Of a DNA stretch of 9,057 bases, positions 7,450 to 9,057 are shown piece by piece (within the stretch, counting starts at the first letter, position 1; the number at the start of each line of letters is the position of its first letter). The notes beneath the pieces were generated by a model. That model was not told the origin of the DNA and ran no database searches. It saw only the letters and a list, made by a program, of their open reading frames with translations. The position numbers and the translations under genes are program-made. This DNA is from Comamonadaceae bacterium (lineage in GTDB: Bacteria; Pseudomonadota; Gammaproteobacteria; Burkholderiales; Burkholderiaceae_C): positions 1 through 9,057 of the forward strand of contig CANLWQ010000065.1 of assembly GCA_947494405.1 (NCBI GenBank). The letters run 5' to 3'.

Positions 7450-8831
7450 CCACCCGTACACGTTTTGCACCGTCGCCCACGGGCTTTATCCATTTGGGCA
7501 ATATCCGTTCTGCGCTTTACCCTTGGGCATTTGCCCGAGCCACCGGCGGCAAGTTTATTTTGCGCATCGAAGACACCGATGTAGAACGCTCCTCGCAAGA
7601 GGCTGTAGAAGTGATTTTGCAAGGCATGGCATGGCTGGGCTTAGACCATGACGAAGGCCCTTTCTACCAAATGCAGCGCATGGATCGCTACAAGCAAGTG
7701 CTGGCGCAACTGGTGGCTGCGGGCCATGTTTACCCTTGCTACATGGGCGTGGCTGAGCTAGATGCTCTGCGCGAGCGCCAAATGGCCGCCAAAGAAAAGC
7801 CACGTTACGACGGCACATGGCGCCCTGAACCAGCAAAGACTTTGCCTGCTGTCCCCGAGGGTGTACAACCGGTGTTGCGCTTTAAAACACCACTGAGTGG
7901 TGTGGTTGCTTGGGAAGATAAGGTGAAAGGTCGCATAGAAATCAGCAACACCGAGTTAGATGATTTGGTGATTGCTCGACCCGATGGCACACCCACCTAT
8001 AACTTCTGCGTGGTGGTGGATGACATCGATATGGCTATCACCCATGTGATTCGTGGTGACGACCATATCAATAACACTCCGCGGCAAATTCACATCTTCC
8101 GCGCCTTGGACCATGAGCCACCGGTGTACGCCCACTTGCCCACGGTGCTCAACGAGCAGGGCGACAAACTCAGTAAGCGCATCGGTGCCAAGCCTGTTAC
8201 CCAGTTTCGTGATGAAGGTTTTTTGCCTGAGGCCATGGTGAATTACTTGGCTCGCTTGGGTTGGAGCCATGGTGATGATGAAATCTTTAGCAAGGCGCAA
8301 TTTGTTGAATGGTTCAACCTAGACCACTTAGGTAAGAGCGCTGCGCAGTTTGATGAAGCCAAACTGCGCTGGGTGAATGCACAGCATTTGAAAGCCATGA
8401 AAGACGATGACTTGGCTGCTTTGGTGCAAGACCAATTGGCATTGAAAGGTATATCTGTGGATGAGCGTTTATCTGCCATCTGTGGGTTGTTCAAGGACCG
8501 GTGCGACACCACCCTGGCGCTGGCCCACTGGGCGCAGGCTTTCTATTCGGATGTGCACCCTAAAACCGAAGAACTGGTCACGCATGTGACCGATGAAGTC
8601 AAGCCCGCTTTGCAACTGCTGGCCGACAAGTTGGCTGCACTGAGCGAGTGGAACGTGGCCGCTATCAGCGCAGCGATCAAAGAAGTGTTGAGTGAAAAGG
8701 GCTTGAAGATGCCGCAGTTGGCCATGCCCGTGCGCGTCTTGGTGATGGGCACACCGCAAACACCTTCAGTGGATGCGGTGCTGCACCTGTGCGGGTTGGA
8801 GAAAGTTTTGACTCGTCTTAAGGCCGCTTAA
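7446..8831 (+). CDS. gltX: Glutamate--tRNA ligase
   Basis: This class I aminoacyl-tRNA synthetase charges tRNA-Glu with glutamate. It has 461 residues (E. coli GltX 471). The start [20 protein letters not shown] contains the HIGH-type signature (His16-Leu-Gly-Asn19). [13 protein letters not shown] follows. The KMSKS counterpart is KLSKR at about 241-245, and the Rossmann catalytic core extends to about residue 300. The anticodon-binding helical domain forms the rest, ending in a GLEKVLTRL helix. The ATG overlaps the metZ stop (ATGA), which points to coupled translation. Its cognate tRNA-Glu gene lies about 145 bases downstream on the same strand. Whether it also charges tRNA-Gln cannot be told from the sequence. 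Confidence 0.97.
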   Translation: MTTRTRFAPSPTGFIHLGNIRSALYPWAFARATGGKFILRIEDTDVERSSQEAVEVILQGMAWLGLDHDEGPFYQMQRMDRYKQVLAQLVAAGHVYPCYMGVAELDALRERQMAAKEKPRYDGTWRPEPAKTLPAVPEGVQPVLRFKTPLSGVVAWEDKVKGRIEISNTELDDLVIARPDGTPTYNFCVVVDDIDMAITHVIRGDDHINNTPRQIHIFRALDHEPPVYAHLPTVLNEQGDKLSKRIGAKPVTQFRDEGFLPEAMVNYLARLGWSHGDDEIFSKAQFVEWFNLDHLGKSAAQFDEAKLRWVNAQHLKAMKDDDLAALVQDQLALKGISVDERLSAICGLFKDRCDTTLALAHWAQAFYSDVHPKTEELVTHVTDEVKPALQLLADKLAALSEWNVAAISAAIKEVLSEKGLKMPQLAMPVRVLVMGTPQTPSVDAVLHLCGLEKVLTRLKAA

Positions 8832-8839
8832 AAGTTGGT

Positions 8840-8845
8840 TATACT
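8840..8845 (+). promoter_or_regulatory. Possible -10 box for the tRNA pair
   Basis: TATACT (5 of 6 consensus) lies 19 bases before tRNA-Ala, in the 33-base gap after gltX. The -35 at suitable spacing is poor (TTAAGG at 8818-8823, 3 of 6, spacer 16). A good TTGACT at 8808-8813 is 26 bases away, too far to pair with it. Either this is a weak internal promoter or the tRNAs depend partly on readthrough from gltX. Confidence 0.35.
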
Positions 8846-8864
8846 CCTTGGCTCGACACCCAAC

Positions 8865-8940
<76 letters not shown>

Positions 8941-8975
8941 AACAAGGCGTCGAGTTGGTTGGTCCAAAAGGTTTT

Positions 8976-9051
8976 GACCCTATCGTCTAGAGGCCTAGGA
9001 CATCACCCTTTCACGGTGAGTACCGGGGTTCGAATCCCCGTAGGGTCGCCA
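8976..9051 (+). tRNA. tRNA-Glu (anticodon TTC)
   Basis: It is a complete 76-base cloverleaf. The acceptor arms GACCCTA and TAGGGTC pair perfectly. The anticodon stem TCACC/GGTGA holds loop CTTTCAC with anticodon TTC at 9010-9012. The T arm is CCGGG-GTTCGAATC-CCCG, the discriminator is G and CCA is encoded. It lies 35 bases after tRNA-Ala and the window ends 6 bases later. The product is the substrate of the adjacent gltX enzyme. Confidence 0.98.
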
Positions 9052-9057
9052 AGTTTG

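Noticed and set aside
7488..7502. HLGN instead of HIGH-like HVGG in GltX as a possible defect
   Set aside because: This signature varies among GluRS enzymes; the essential His and Gly are kept and the KLSKR loop is intact.
7113..7622. Open frame on the minus strand opposite the metZ-gltX junction (169 codons)
   Set aside because: Its composition is low-complexity and Cys/Arg-rich, it shows no family motif, and it is antisense to two well-supported genes.
8808..8813. TTGACT as a -35 box for the tRNA genes
   Set aside because: It lies inside the gltX end and is 26 bases from TATACT, too far; no -10 at 16-18 bases.
8976..9057. tRNA-Glu 3' end as an integration site for a mobile element
   Set aside because: Only 6 bases follow the tRNA; no integrase or repeated tRNA end is visible in the window.

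Overview
This 9,057-base window looks like ordinary chromosomal housekeeping DNA from a betaproteobacterium. It is probably Burkholderiales and most likely Comamonadaceae-like. The evidence is the order folC - SPOR protein - cvpA - purF - metZ - gltX, the O-succinylhomoserine type MetZ, and the detailed character of the proteins. Genus-level placement is not possible by eye. I see no mobile element, CRISPR array, phage gene or toxin/defence module, and no convincing undescribed system. The second-look items are mostly regulatory or structural.

Left part, minus strand (1-2280): reading leftwards there is a gene for an exported glycine-zipper 2TM protein, closed by a clear rho-independent terminator (1581-1606). 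Next comes a candidate promoter whose -10 box sits in the centre of a 10-bp perfect inverted repeat. Then come argG (argininosuccinate synthase) and, 2 bases after its stop, the 5' part of ppnP (nucleoside phosphorylase), which runs off the window edge.

Right part, plus strand (2286-8831): six genes are packed with gaps of at most 6 bases or with short overlaps. They are folC, a DedD-like SPOR protein, cvpA, purF, metZ and gltX. This is almost certainly one operon, transcribed divergently from the glycine-zipper gene across a 105-base intergenic region. Folate polyglutamylation, the first step of purine synthesis and methionine synthesis are linked through one-carbon metabolism. The SPOR and CvpA proteins are inner-membrane proteins that travel with folC and purF in many proteobacteria. 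In E. coli and many Burkholderiales accD precedes folC; here it does not.

Right end (8865-9051): tRNA-Ala(GGC) and tRNA-Glu(UUC), both with encoded CCA, follow gltX on the same strand with no visible terminator between. The glutamyl-tRNA synthetase gene therefore lies next to its own substrate tRNA and may share transcripts with it.
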